Under the pieces are notes generated by a model, which saw nothing but the letters and a program-made list of their open reading frames with translations, had not been told where the DNA came from and did not search any database. Source: Argonema antarcticum A004/B2 (GTDB lineage: Bacteria; Cyanobacteriota; Cyanobacteriia; Cyanobacteriales; Aerosakkonemataceae). Taken from it: a stretch of 64,000 bases of DNA. This document shows positions 18,695 to 27,256 of the stretch, one piece after another. The position numbers and the translations under genes are program-made. Every line of letters begins with the position of its first letter. Within the stretch, counting starts at the first letter, position 1. The stretch covers positions 1-64,000 of the forward strand of contig NZ_JAIQZN010000014.1 in assembly GCF_023333585.1 (NCBI RefSeq). The letters run 5' to 3'.

Positions 18695-18851
18695 GGGCCA
18701 GGGGAACAGGGGAGAGAATTGTAGATTTTATTTCAATCCAAAATCCTCTCTTGCGAAGGTGGGCATCGTGACGGGAACCGCCAAGACGCCCACTTCGCGC
18801 AAAATCCAAAATCTAAAATTCCCCTCTGCCCGTCCCTTACCGGAACTCGCT

Positions 18852-19259
18852 ATGCTAGAGGCAGACCAAGATGAGATGCAGAAAATGGGCAGCATCAGAA
18901 CCTCTCAATTGAATCTTTCAGGCTTTGGCTGTGCTATCACCCTGCTGGTAATGTTTTGGGTGTTGGGTGCTGTTGGGCTGGGCTGGTTAGTTAAATCTTT
19001 TGTGATTTTGGTAATCCTCATCCTCATGGCACCCGTGATAGCGTTCTTTGCGTTTCGCTGGTGGCTGCAACGCAACCTAGTTGAGGACAAATGTCCCGTT
19101 TGTGGCTATCAACTAACTGGGTTAAATCAGACTGATATGCGGTGCCCCAGCTGTAGTGAACCCCTGCGGATGGAGCAAGGCCATTTTAGCCGCATCACTC
19201 CTCCCGGTACTATTGATGTTCAAGCAGTTGAGGTTTCAGCTAAACAAATCGAAGATTGA
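18852..19259 (+). CDS. Membrane protein with C-terminal zinc ribbon, function unknown
   Basis: About 135 residues from the ATG at 18852; the frame is open to a GTG at 18759, but that part includes repeat-like sequence (KIQNLK). Two transmembrane segments are visible (GCAITLLVMFWVLGAVGLGWLV and FVILVILILMAPVIAFFAFRWW), followed by a cytoplasmic zinc ribbon CPVCGYQLTG...CPSC. The tail is polar. The four Cys pattern suggests a structural zinc site. I recognise it only as a conserved cyanobacterial type; no function is known to me. It follows the glycosyltransferase by 157 bp of repeat-rich DNA. Confidence 0.65.
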   Translation: MLEADQDEMQKMGSIRTSQLNLSGFGCAITLLVMFWVLGAVGLGWLVKSFVILVILILMAPVIAFFAFRWWLQRNLVEDKCPVCGYQLTGLNQTDMRCPSCSEPLRMEQGHFSRITPPGTIDVQAVEVSAKQIED

Positions 19260-19682
19260 AGACGAATACCACGGCTCTTCCGTATTTACTATGCTATTTT
19301 GAGCAGAGGGGAGAGGGTAAGAGGAGCGCTTGTGCAGAGGGTCGGGGTAAGAGGTATAAAAATGTTATTTATTTGAACAAAAGCATCACAACTTTAAAAG
19401 AGCCGGAATTATGTTGATTATCGGTTCTTTTGTTTTATATAAGCTGTAGGGACACGGCATAATAAAATCTTTTGGATGACCGACTGATGAGTGATATCGT
19501 CAAATTGTCTGTTGTTATCGTTGGTTAAGTTTTTACCGCAGATGAAGAATGATGAACGCAGATTAACGCAGATAAGAGAACAAGGCAAATTTTTTAGGTA
19601 ACCGATGTTTAAGGACAGCTTAATATCAACATATCTATCCAGATAATTTTGAGCTTTAAGGAACTATCTTATAATTATCCTT
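19260..19682. other. Intergenic region containing a dispersed repeat
   Basis: A 423-bp gap. Its middle is copy 2 of the 140-bp dispersed element (19489-19607, inverted). The first part has purine-rich AGAGGGGAGAGGG runs and a weak stem around AAGAGCCG...CGGTTCTTTTG (about 19398-19432), which could terminate the upstream gene. No gene is supported. Confidence 0.5.
19489..19607 (-). repeat. Dispersed intergenic element, copy 2
   Basis: Reverse complement of the element at 6592-6728 and 55513-55649. GATATCGTCAAATTGTCTG, CCGCAGATGAA and TTTTTTAGGTAACCGATG are the matching landmarks in order. Confidence 0.75.
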
Positions 19683-21911
19683 ATGCAGAAGAAAAGTAGC
19701 AATTCATCTCAAATATCTTGGCAGAAGCGATCGCATAAACTGCCTCTGGGCGTTCGTCGTTGCGGTGCTTGGGTTGTGGAAGTGTCCCTGATTGTGGCTG
19801 CTGGGGTAGTTCCCTTCAGTATAGGCTTATATGCAGAGTCACAGCGGACTAGCGAACCTGTTCCTCTGAATCCTTTGCTGGTGACTACTCAGGACGCGAT
19901 CGCGCAAACCCTCGCTTTGCCAATTTATCAAAAAAATCGACAGGTGACACCAGCCACTAATTTCCTTTGGAGTGCGGCGCTGGTGGCTCCTCTAATCGTC
20001 GCTAGCTGGCAACTCTACAGGCTGGGAGTGAGCGGCCAAACTCCTGCCAAACGTTGGTTTGGCGTTCAAGTGACGACAGCAGAGGGCGATCCCCCCGGTT
20101 TAAGGCGGGCTTTGGTGCGCGAAAGTTTCGGTCGATGGGGCTTGTCGGGGGGAATTGCCTTCACCGTCTGGCGCTACATTGGTGCCTATCCAGACTTGAG
20201 CGTTTTGACGGGTTTGCTTGGGTTGCTGCTGCTGTTCGATGGACTCAGCGGGAATTTACATCGCCGACGCCGGACACTGCATGACAGAATTGCAGGAACA
20301 TTGGTTGTGGATACGACTAAAATCGATCGTTCCCTAACGGCTACTTTTCCGCCATCACCGCCACGCTGGCTTATCGAGAAACACGGTAGCACAGGAACTC
20401 TTGTGCATAGTAGTAGCACAGGAGCATTTCCTCTGGGCACTCGCTTGATTTGGGACTGGATGCGTCGGCATTCTCGTATAACCTTGACGATCCTGTTTGC
20501 AGTCAGCACGATCGTTGTGGCGGGAGCTTTTGTGGCAGCCCAAATTTACAGTCAAACTCAGGACAATCGGCTAATAGCCGAATACCAGAAAAATAAGGTA
20601 TTTATTGCCCTTACAGAGCGGATAACCGCTACTGCTAACGGGACAATAGCAGAGCGACTCTCAGCAATTTTGGCTCTAGGATCTACAAAAGACGATCCAC
20701 GGGTAGTAAGGTTATTAGTCGATTTGCTGGCTCAAGAAAAAGAGCCAAAAGCGATCGAAACAATTCAGCAAGTTTTGGTGACAATTGGCCTCGATGCTTT
20801 GCCAGAATTGCAACGATCGAATCAGACTTTAGCTAAAGACCTTGATTCTCTACAGCTTAGCAACACCCAACAACAGTCTGAGGCGATTTCATCCAAATCG
20901 TCAGTAGCGCCGGAGAATGAAAACGCACTTACCGATGAGGAAATATCGAAAAATCCATACGCACTGGCTCGTCTGCGACTCCACGCCACTCAAGAAGCGA
21001 TCGCTAATATTCTTATTCTTAACAATAATCCAAGTAGGGTCAAAGATCTCAGCCGGACGACACTAGGCCAAACATTCGGTTCGGCACCTTTCGCTTTGGT
21101 ACTTGACAAAATCGACTTATCCGGGATTAATTTTCGAGAGACAATCTTAACTGGTGCTAGTTTTCAAGGCAGTCGCTTCATCGGTGCCGGTGAAGATAAC
21201 CGTTTGGGGACATTCGACGATGCTTTAGCAGATTTAAGCGGTGCCGAACTCAAGCAAGCTAACCTGACTGGTGCGATTTTAAATCATATTTCAATGCAAA
21301 ATGCCAGTCTAATTCTCGCTACTCTCAATCAGGCAGACTTATTTCAGGCTAACCTAAAAGGTGCCAACCTTAGCAGTGCTAAACTGATTGCGGCTTCTTT
21401 GCAGCAAGCTGTCTTAGAAAATGCCAGTTTAACTGGTGCTGATTTGACAGAAGCCAATTTATCCCAAGCTAATCTGTATGGGGCTAGTTTAACTAGAGTA
21501 AGTGCGGTGGGAACACAATTGCAGTTGGCTAATCTGACTCAATCCGACTGGCGAGACGCCGATTTGTCTGGCGCTAATTTGACTCGTGCTGTACTCAAAA
21601 ATGCTAACCTTAGCTCTACCCGACTTAAGGGCACTAATTTTAGCAGTGCCCAGTTACAGAATGTTAATTTGAGGAATGCCGATCTGAGTATGGCAGATTT
21701 CCGGGGTGCGAATCTGGAGGGAGCGGATTTTCAGGGTGCAATTTTTGTCGCCTCTAACCAACCTACTGGACAGGATCAATTTATTCAAACGCCAAATATT
21801 GCAACAGGCCCTCGCCTTAAGGGCGTTAATTTTAATAAATCTAAAAATTTAGACGCTGAGCAACTTGCGTATATTTGCGCTCAAGGCGGGCGTCACGATC
21901 GCTGTCCGTAG
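19683..21911 (+). CDS. RDD-family membrane protein with C-terminal pentapeptide repeats
   Basis: A 742-residue multidomain protein. Residues about 20-200 form an RDD-type membrane domain (RRCGAWVVEVSLIV start, then LWSAALVAPLIVASWQLYRLGVSGQTPAKRWFGVQV, GLLGLLLLFDGLSG and RRRTLHDRIAGTLVV). A further transmembrane helix lies near residues 262-290. A HEAT-like soluble stretch (about 300-430) follows, and a long pentapeptide-repeat helix (about 475-705, A(N/D)L-type units). RDD domains are thought to act in transport; pentapeptide helices act as scaffolds. The substrate is unknown. The gene is followed by a strong hairpin. Confidence 0.8.
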   Translation: MQKKSSNSSQISWQKRSHKLPLGVRRCGAWVVEVSLIVAAGVVPFSIGLYAESQRTSEPVPLNPLLVTTQDAIAQTLALPIYQKNRQVTPATNFLWSAALVAPLIVASWQLYRLGVSGQTPAKRWFGVQVTTAEGDPPGLRRALVRESFGRWGLSGGIAFTVWRYIGAYPDLSVLTGLLGLLLLFDGLSGNLHRRRRTLHDRIAGTLVVDTTKIDRSLTATFPPSPPRWLIEKHGSTGTLVHSSSTGAFPLGTRLIWDWMRRHSRITLTILFAVSTIVVAGAFVAAQIYSQTQDNRLIAEYQKNKVFIALTERITATANGTIAERLSAILALGSTKDDPRVVRLLVDLLAQEKEPKAIETIQQVLVTIGLDALPELQRSNQTLAKDLDSLQLSNTQQQSEAISSKSSVAPENENALTDEEISKNPYALARLRLHATQEAIANILILNNNPSRVKDLSRTTLGQTFGSAPFALVLDKIDLSGINFRETILTGASFQGSRFIGAGEDNRLGTFDDALADLSGAELKQANLTGAILNHISMQNASLILATLNQADLFQANLKGANLSSAKLIAASLQQAVLENASLTGADLTEANLSQANLYGASLTRVSAVGTQLQLANLTQSDWRDADLSGANLTRAVLKNANLSSTRLKGTNFSSAQLQNVNLRNADLSMADFRGANLEGADFQGAIFVASNQPTGQDQFIQTPNIATGPRLKGVNFNKSKNLDAEQLAYICAQGGRHDRCP

Positions 21912-21945
21912 TTAAGTAGGTGGCGCGTAAATATACTGAAGACTC

Positions 21946-21978
21946 AGAAACCGGGTTTCTCCAAGAAACCCGGTTTCT
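21946..21978. terminator. Strong hairpin after the RDD/pentapeptide gene
   Basis: AGAAACCGGGTTTCT (21946-21960) and its perfect reverse complement (21964-21978) are separated by 3 nt. There is no clear T-run, so termination is only probable. The half element GAAACCGGGTTTC recurs at 44262-44274, showing that it is a dispersed palindromic repeat. Confidence 0.5.
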
Positions 21979-22198
21979 AAGGGCGCGGCTGTTTTACGTT
22001 CATTTGTTGTTTTCGCTAAAATGATTTGGGGATAGCTATTGATTTTTGGAAAATTTTCTGGTAAACTCGTTTTATAATGGGAATGTTGACTTTAATAATA
22101 TTTTTGTAAATTTTTCCATTATAAAAATAATACCACCAAAAAAAGCCCTAGCACAAGCCCCAATCCTTATTATTTTAAGATTTTTTTTGTATTATAAA

Positions 22199-22978
22199 CT
22201 ACAGTTTGCGACGATGAACCATAGTAGGAGTTGCTTGGTCTGTTGGGACTAAAAGCACTTGGCTGATGTTGACATGAGCTGGTCGAGTGACGCAGAAAAA
22301 GACCACATCGGCTACATCATCTGGTGTAAGGGGAGTTAGTCCTTGGTAAACTTTTTTAGCTTGTTCCGTATCGCCATGAAATCTGACTTCGCTAAATTCG
22401 GTTTCGACTAAACCGGGGTCTACGGAAGTGACTCGTACTGGCGTTCCCAAAAGGTCTTGCTTTAAGCCTTCGGAAATTGCTCGGACTGCTGCCTTAGAAC
22501 CGCAGTAAACATTACCGCCGGGATAGGTTTGATGACCGGCAATGGAACCGATATTGACCACGTGACCGCTACCACGACTAACCATTCCCGGTAAGATATA
22601 GCGAGTGACGTAGAGCAAACCTTTGATATTGGTGTCGATCATTTCTTCCCAATCTTGGAAGTTGCCTTCGTGCAGTTTGCTCAAACCTCGACTCAAACCG
22701 GCATTGTTGATCAGAACGTCAACATTAGACCAAGGATCTGGGAGAGATTGTAAGGCAGATTCGACTTGAGAGCGATCGCGCACATCGAGCTGCAACAGAT
22801 GAACGGAGGAAGAAAACTCTTTGCTGAGGCTATCTGCCATCTGCTCCAAGCGTTCCAAGCGCCGCGCTGCCAAAATTAGTTTAGCACCGCCTTGAGCAAA
22901 AAGTTTGGCACAAGATGCGCCAATGCCACTACTTGCGCCAGTGATCAGAACAATTCGTTCTTGAATCGAAACCATCAT
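22199..22978 (-). CDS. Short-chain dehydrogenase/reductase (SDR)
   Basis: About 259 residues from the first ATG (22978); a second ATG follows directly. The Rossmann motif ITGASSGIGASCAKLF is near the N-terminus. AARRLERL suggests NADP binding. LINNAGLSRGL and the catalytic triad (S in NIGSIAG, YCGSK) are present. The region DVADVVFFCVTRPAHVNISQVLLVPTDQ near the C-terminus matches the YdfG/serine-3-dehydrogenase type, so 3-hydroxy acids are possible substrates, but this is only inference. It is single, preceded by repeat DNA. Confidence 0.85.
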   Translation of the reverse strand: MMVSIQERIVLITGASSGIGASCAKLFAQGGAKLILAARRLERLEQMADSLSKEFSSSVHLLQLDVRDRSQVESALQSLPDPWSNVDVLINNAGLSRGLSKLHEGNFQDWEEMIDTNIKGLLYVTRYILPGMVSRGSGHVVNIGSIAGHQTYPGGNVYCGSKAAVRAISEGLKQDLLGTPVRVTSVDPGLVETEFSEVRFHGDTEQAKKVYQGLTPLTPDDVADVVFFCVTRPAHVNISQVLLVPTDQATPTMVHRRKL

Positions 22979-22984
22979 CAATCA

Positions 22985-23125
22985 ATTTTAGATTTTAGAT
23001 TTTGGATTTTGGATTTGAGATTTGAGATTTTAAAATCTCAAATCTCAAATCTTCCCTTTTCCCCTAGCCCCTATTTTCTTTTGACTTTTGACTTTTGACT
23101 TTTGACTTTTGACTTTTGACTTTTC
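22985..23125. repeat. Repeat cluster with a perfect 40-bp palindrome
   Basis: GATTTTA/GGATTTT heptamers (22985-23011) lead into a perfect 20+20 bp palindrome at 23012-23051 made of GATTTGA heptamers and their reverse complement, with no loop. About seven tandem TTTTGAC units follow at 23077-23125. The NTF2-like gene ends just after. No coding sequence is present. Confidence 0.75.
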
Positions 23126-23134
23126 TAGCCCCTC

Positions 23135-23989
23135 TTAGAGGGAATTTGTAAGCCCAGAAGATGAACGGTTTTGAGACCCAGATCCTGTTGTGGTGCGATT
23201 GACAACTGGTAAACGCTGTGTGAGTATTGTCATCCCATCTGCGCGAATCAAAACTGCTGAAATCCAGTATTTACCTTCGGTAGCTGGTGCGCGACCGACC
23301 TTAAAAATACCACCGGCATCGAGTCCTTCTAACTCCACTGGTGTGGCGTTAATATATTTATCAGCCCTGATAGGTTCTTGCAAAGCCGTTCCTACAAGCA
23401 AATCATCGCCTAGAGGTTCTTTGACGATCGCATCGAAGTTAAATTCCTGATTTGTGCGAACTTGTTCGGGTAATCTGAAATCAAGTGTGGGTGGCTTTTC
23501 GCCGGAGGATAGCTGAGTTCGTTCGCTCAAGATTTCTTGAGTGACAATTTTTTGGCCTTCAAAACGCTGCCGCGATCGAATAGTAGAGTTGAAACTCCAG
23601 TCTCTTCCCTGTACAGGCATTGTACCAGTAATTTGAGTTACTGTTTCTGCTACGAACCCATTGCCTTGAGATTGCCAAGATACAAGTTCTGTGCGGTAAT
23701 TCAGTTGGGGGTAGCGCTGCCAAAGTTGGGTGAGGGTTTTTTCCATACTCTGACGATTTAAGCCATCGGTATGGGTAAAATTTGAACTGTAGAACTGCAT
23801 TACAGCCGGAACGTTGTGGTTATTGGCGGCGGTATCTATTTGCGCTAAAGTGTTTTTCAGTTCTCCAGGTGCGGTGTCGGGAGTTGCTGCTTGGGCGCTT
23901 GGATACCCAGCTGATAACGCTAAAGTTACCAGAAAAGCGGGGGGAAAATGTCGAGAGAAGCCTTTTAGCAAATTCAGAGGGTTACGCAT
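23135..23989 (-). CDS. Exported NTF2-like (SnoaL-fold) protein, function unknown
   Basis: About 284 residues from the ATG at 23989; the frame is open to 24097, but the extension is Pro/Thr-rich and lies before an obvious signal peptide (FPPAFLVTLALSAGYPSAQA, cleavage likely before ATPDTAP). The middle (about residues 40-150) has the NTF2-like layout: LKNTLAQIDTAANNHNVPAVMQFYSSNFTHTDGLNRQSMEKTLTQLWQRYP, then several beta strands. The C-terminal half is beta-rich and ends in a Ser/Gly/Asn tail. It is divergent from murG and shares its promoter region. Confidence 0.7.
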   Translation of the reverse strand: MRNPLNLLKGFSRHFPPAFLVTLALSAGYPSAQAATPDTAPGELKNTLAQIDTAANNHNVPAVMQFYSSNFTHTDGLNRQSMEKTLTQLWQRYPQLNYRTELVSWQSQGNGFVAETVTQITGTMPVQGRDWSFNSTIRSRQRFEGQKIVTQEILSERTQLSSGEKPPTLDFRLPEQVRTNQEFNFDAIVKEPLGDDLLVGTALQEPIRADKYINATPVELEGLDAGGIFKVGRAPATEGKYWISAVLIRADGMTILTQRLPVVNRTTTGSGSQNRSSSGLTNSL

Positions 23990-24132
23990 CGGTAATATTT
24001 TGAGAGTTGGTGTTTGGGTTGCTGGGGCTGTGGGGCCATTCGGGCTGGGGCATTGTTCCCCACTTTGTTGCTTTCTAGTCCCTAGCCCCGACGCCATCGC
24101 CCCTAGAAAACGAATATCGCTTTATTGACTTG

Positions 24133-25248
24133 ATGGTAACTGAGAAACAGAATCTCGATCGACAAGGGTCTTCCCCAGAAGGCTCAAGCAAGAGACTGCC
24201 GCGACTGCTAATTGCCGCCAGCGGTACGGGAGGGCATCTATTTCCGGCGATTGCTCTTGCAGAACAATTGCCAGATTACCAAATTGAGTGGCTAGGTGTT
24301 CCGAACCGCCTGGAAAAACAGCTGGTTCCCTCCCAGTATCCCCTAAACACGATCGCTTTGTCAGGATTCCAACAACGTTTTGGTTTGGGTACACTGCGAA
24401 TCTTTGGGCGGTTCGCCGGTGCTATTCTTGCCTGTCGGAAGTTGCTAAAGGAGGGTAAATTTAATGGTGTATTCACCACGGGCGGGTATATTGCGGCACC
24501 TGCGATTATTGCAGCGCGATCGCTCGGTTTGCCTGCTATTTTGCACGAATCCAACGCTTTACCAGGTAAAGTGACTCGCTGGTTGAGTCCTTGGTGCAGT
24601 ATTGTGGCTGTCGGGTTTGAAGTTACGGCCAAATACTTACCAAGGGCTAAGACAATTTATACTGGTACGCCAGTGCGATCGCAATTCCTCCAACCTCAAA
24701 AGCTGGATTTGCCGATTCCAGAAAACGTTCCCCTGATTGTAGTGTTTGGTGGTAGTCAGGGTGCGGTTGCCGTCAACAAGATGGTGCGGGAATCTGCGCC
24801 TGCCTGGTTTGATGCGGGTGCTTGGATCGTACACCAAACAGGCGATAACGATCCAGATGCTGCCAGTCTTCAACATCCGCAATATATCCAAGTGCCATTT
24901 TACGACAATATGGCTGGATTGTTGCAACGAGCTAATTTAGCAATTAGTCGTGCTGGTGCTGGTTCCGTGACAGAATTGACAGTAACGGGAACACCTGCAA
25001 TCCTGATTCCTTATCCTTTTGCGGCAGAAGATCATCAATTTTTCAATGCTTCCGTGTTTAAAGAAGCGGGTGCGGGATTGGTGTTTCGGCAATCGGAACT
25101 AACATCGGAAATATTGTCAGAACAGGTGATAACTTGGCTAAAATCACCGGAAAAGCTGCAAACAATGGCCGATGCAGCTGCTAATTTGGCAGTGATAGAT
25201 AGCGCTAAAAAATTGGGTAATTTAGTGCGTCAATTACTGGAAAATTGA
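24133..25248 (+). CDS. murG: UDP-GlcNAc:lipid I N-acetylglucosaminyltransferase
   Basis: MurG adds GlcNAc to lipid I to make lipid II on the inner face of the plasma membrane. The glycine loop ASGTGGHLFPAIALAEQL, HESNALPGKVTRWL, VFGGSQGA and RAGAGSVTEL followed by PAILIPYPFAAEDHQ are all characteristic. About 24 extra residues precede the first strand (LPRLLIAASG). The start is the ATG at 24133, directly preceded by a TTG. Length about 371 is normal. The gene is single here, not in a dcw cluster, as usual in cyanobacteria. Confidence 0.93.
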   Translation: MVTEKQNLDRQGSSPEGSSKRLPRLLIAASGTGGHLFPAIALAEQLPDYQIEWLGVPNRLEKQLVPSQYPLNTIALSGFQQRFGLGTLRIFGRFAGAILACRKLLKEGKFNGVFTTGGYIAAPAIIAARSLGLPAILHESNALPGKVTRWLSPWCSIVAVGFEVTAKYLPRAKTIYTGTPVRSQFLQPQKLDLPIPENVPLIVVFGGSQGAVAVNKMVRESAPAWFDAGAWIVHQTGDNDPDAASLQHPQYIQVPFYDNMAGLLQRANLAISRAGAGSVTELTVTGTPAILIPYPFAAEDHQFFNASVFKEAGAGLVFRQSELTSEILSEQVITWLKSPEKLQTMADAAANLAVIDSAKKLGNLVRQLLEN

Positions 25249-25249
25249 T

Positions 25250-25300
25250 TAATTAGTCATTAGTCATTAGTCATTGTAAAAACTAATGACTAATGACAAG
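25250..25300. terminator. Hairpin of heptamer repeats after murG
   Basis: GTCATTAGTCATTAGT (25256-25271) and its perfect reverse complement (25282-25297) form a 16-bp stem with a 10-nt loop immediately after the murG stop. It is built from TAGTCAT heptamers in both orientations and may act as a terminator or mRNA end. Confidence 0.5.
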
Positions 25301-25337
25301 CTAAAATTGTAGTAACCCTTGCGGATATACTAAAGCT

Positions 25338-26018
25338 ATGACTACTTCGATTTCTACAACTAGCCAAATATCCAGCACTTCTGTGCTAAAATGGGAACCA
25401 GCGACTTGGGAGGATTACTTACGTTATCGTGACGATCCTAACCCAGAAATAGTTAGGTTATTTTTTAATGGTGACAGCCTTTTTGTTGACATGGGTAAAG
25501 AAGGAATTAATCACGCCAGTGTCGCTCGTCTCTTTGCGATGCTATTTTTTATCTGGTTCAATCGCTTCTCAGATCTGACAGTTAGCGATTTGGGGGGTTG
25601 TTTAATTGAGAAGCCGAAAAAGCAAGCAGCTTCGCCAGATTTAGTTTTATATATCGGTGAAGGTGTACCGCAATGGGAAACAGGAAAATCTCGTTATATT
25701 GATTTGAATAAATGGCGAGTTCCCGATCTGGTTGGTGAAATTTCTGATACTACCTTGGCAAGCGATCTGGATGAAAAAAAGAAAATTTATGCTGATTTAG
25801 AAATACCAGAATATTGGGTAATCGATGTTCTGGGCAAACGGGTCATAGTGTTTCGATTGCAGTCAAATGGAATATATCAGCAGATCTTCCAATCTGTAGC
25901 TTTGAATAATTTGCCAATTGCACTATTAGAAGAAACTCTTCACCGCTTAAATGAAGGAACTAATATTAGTGCTGCTAGTTGGTTTGGTCAACAAATTGCC
26001 AATTTGAATGTAGAGTAA
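25338..26018 (+). CDS. Uma2/DUF820 family putative endonuclease
   Basis: A 226-residue Uma2 protein. After a Ser/Thr-rich start it has WEPATWEDYLRYRDDP, then RLFFNGDSLFVDMGKEGINHASVARLFAMLF, SPDLVLYIGEG (the Asp of the core), and VGEISDTTLASDLDEKKKIYADLEIPEYWVIDVLGKRVIVFR. The Glu (VGEIS) and Lys (EKKKIYA) complete the PD-(D/E)XK-like site. It belongs to a different subgroup from the copy at 5.1 kb, judging by the N-terminal block. It is single, downstream of the murG hairpin. Confidence 0.85.
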   Translation: MTTSISTTSQISSTSVLKWEPATWEDYLRYRDDPNPEIVRLFFNGDSLFVDMGKEGINHASVARLFAMLFFIWFNRFSDLTVSDLGGCLIEKPKKQAASPDLVLYIGEGVPQWETGKSRYIDLNKWRVPDLVGEISDTTLASDLDEKKKIYADLEIPEYWVIDVLGKRVIVFRLQSNGIYQQIFQSVALNNLPIALLEETLHRLNEGTNISAASWFGQQIANLNVE

Positions 26019-26053
26019 AAGCTATTGATGATTCATTGTTCCCGGACTTGATA

Positions 26054-27229
26054 TTACTTGTTTTCAGGGCTTCCCAGGAGATCCAGAACAACTTGCACGG
26101 CACAAGCTAAAGCTACCAATGCCATCAGCACCAATGGTGATAAATTGACTCCAGCGATGGCGAGAATCAAAATAAAAGCCGCAGCCCCTAAGCGATAAGC
26201 GGCTAAAATTTTACGGCGTTGTGTTGTTCCCAAAGTACAAGTTATGAAGTGGATAACCGCCAAGAAAATTAAGCATATTGCCACAGCGCCGCAGAGCAAC
26301 CATCGCTCGGCAGATGGTAATATTATTTCCGTTTTGCTGGATACAACAATGTATTCCACACCCACACCAGTAGCAGCAATACCAAGAGCGAGGGGTAAAT
26401 GGGAATAAAGCCAAGTTAGACCGATTTTCATGTTACCAACTTGCATAGCTCGAAGAGGGGAGCCATCAACGCTATCGAAATAGATCCACCATAGGCTAAA
26501 AGCGATACTCATACCCAGCAAAGCAACCAGCGCAGATGCGATACCCCATTGCAACTGGGCGACTCCTTTCACCACAGACATGACGGCCTCACCCAAGACG
26601 ATAATAGTAAATAGCCCCACTCTCTCCGGTATGTGTGAAAAGCTCGGCGGTATCTTGGCAACCAATTTTCCGGCGGTGAGAGGTGTGCCGAAGTCTATAA
26701 TTAGCGCCAACACCCAAAGTGCAAACTGCCAAGGAACTGGCACGAAGACTGACACAAACCAGATGGCAGCAGCAATGCTAAAGCCTCGGATGTACCAATT
26801 TGTCAAGGCACGCGCTGCCACTACATAGTATCCAGCGATGAGATACTGGAGAATCAAAATAGCTCTCACAGTTACATAAGAAAGGGCGAAGTCATCTGAA
26901 CTTTTGCCTAAGCCATCATGTACGTTGACTGCGAGGACTGCGATCGCTACCATTTGGAGTAGTGTCAGCAGTCGGTGTCCTAAGTCGTCGGTGTCGAACC
27001 GGGTGGCGTAAAAAGTTGCCCCAACCCAAGACCACCAAATTGGCACAAACAGCAGCACGTAGCCTAAGAAGCCAGTCAGCGAGAGATGCCCGTGTAGATT
27101 ATGAGCTACTTCTGCGATCGCTGCCACAAACACTAAATCATAAAATAGTTCCAGCCAAGTAGCGCGTCGTTCTTCTTCATTTTCTCCAGCAGTACGCAGA
27201 CGGGGAGGCTGCCACAAACCTTTTGTCAT
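26054..27229 (-). CDS. ltrA: Low temperature requirement protein A (LtrA) family
   Basis: A polytopic membrane protein of 391 residues. The opening RTAGENEEERRATWLELFYDLVFVAAIAEVAHNLH is the LtrA signature. About ten or more hydrophobic segments follow (for example FLGYVLLFVPIWWSWVGATFY, FALWVLALIIDFGTPL, AVAICLIFLAVIHFITC). LtrA was named for low-temperature growth in Listeria; the biochemical function is unknown. AAAGGAA lies about 9 nt before the ATG. It is downstream of the large hybrid kinase in the same direction with a 27-nt gap, so the two may share a transcript. Confidence 0.88.
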   Translation of the reverse strand: MTKGLWQPPRLRTAGENEEERRATWLELFYDLVFVAAIAEVAHNLHGHLSLTGFLGYVLLFVPIWWSWVGATFYATRFDTDDLGHRLLTLLQMVAIAVLAVNVHDGLGKSSDDFALSYVTVRAILILQYLIAGYYVVAARALTNWYIRGFSIAAAIWFVSVFVPVPWQFALWVLALIIDFGTPLTAGKLVAKIPPSFSHIPERVGLFTIIVLGEAVMSVVKGVAQLQWGIASALVALLGMSIAFSLWWIYFDSVDGSPLRAMQVGNMKIGLTWLYSHLPLALGIAATGVGVEYIVVSSKTEIILPSAERWLLCGAVAICLIFLAVIHFITCTLGTTQRRKILAAYRLGAAAFILILAIAGVNLSPLVLMALVALACAVQVVLDLLGSPENK

Positions 27230-27256
27230 AAGAGGATTTCCTTTAGCGTTTCCGGT

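Noticed and set aside
22046-22252. 68-aa plus-strand ORF in the AT-rich spacer
   Set aside because: AT-rich, overlaps the SDR 3' end, and shows no protein-like pattern.
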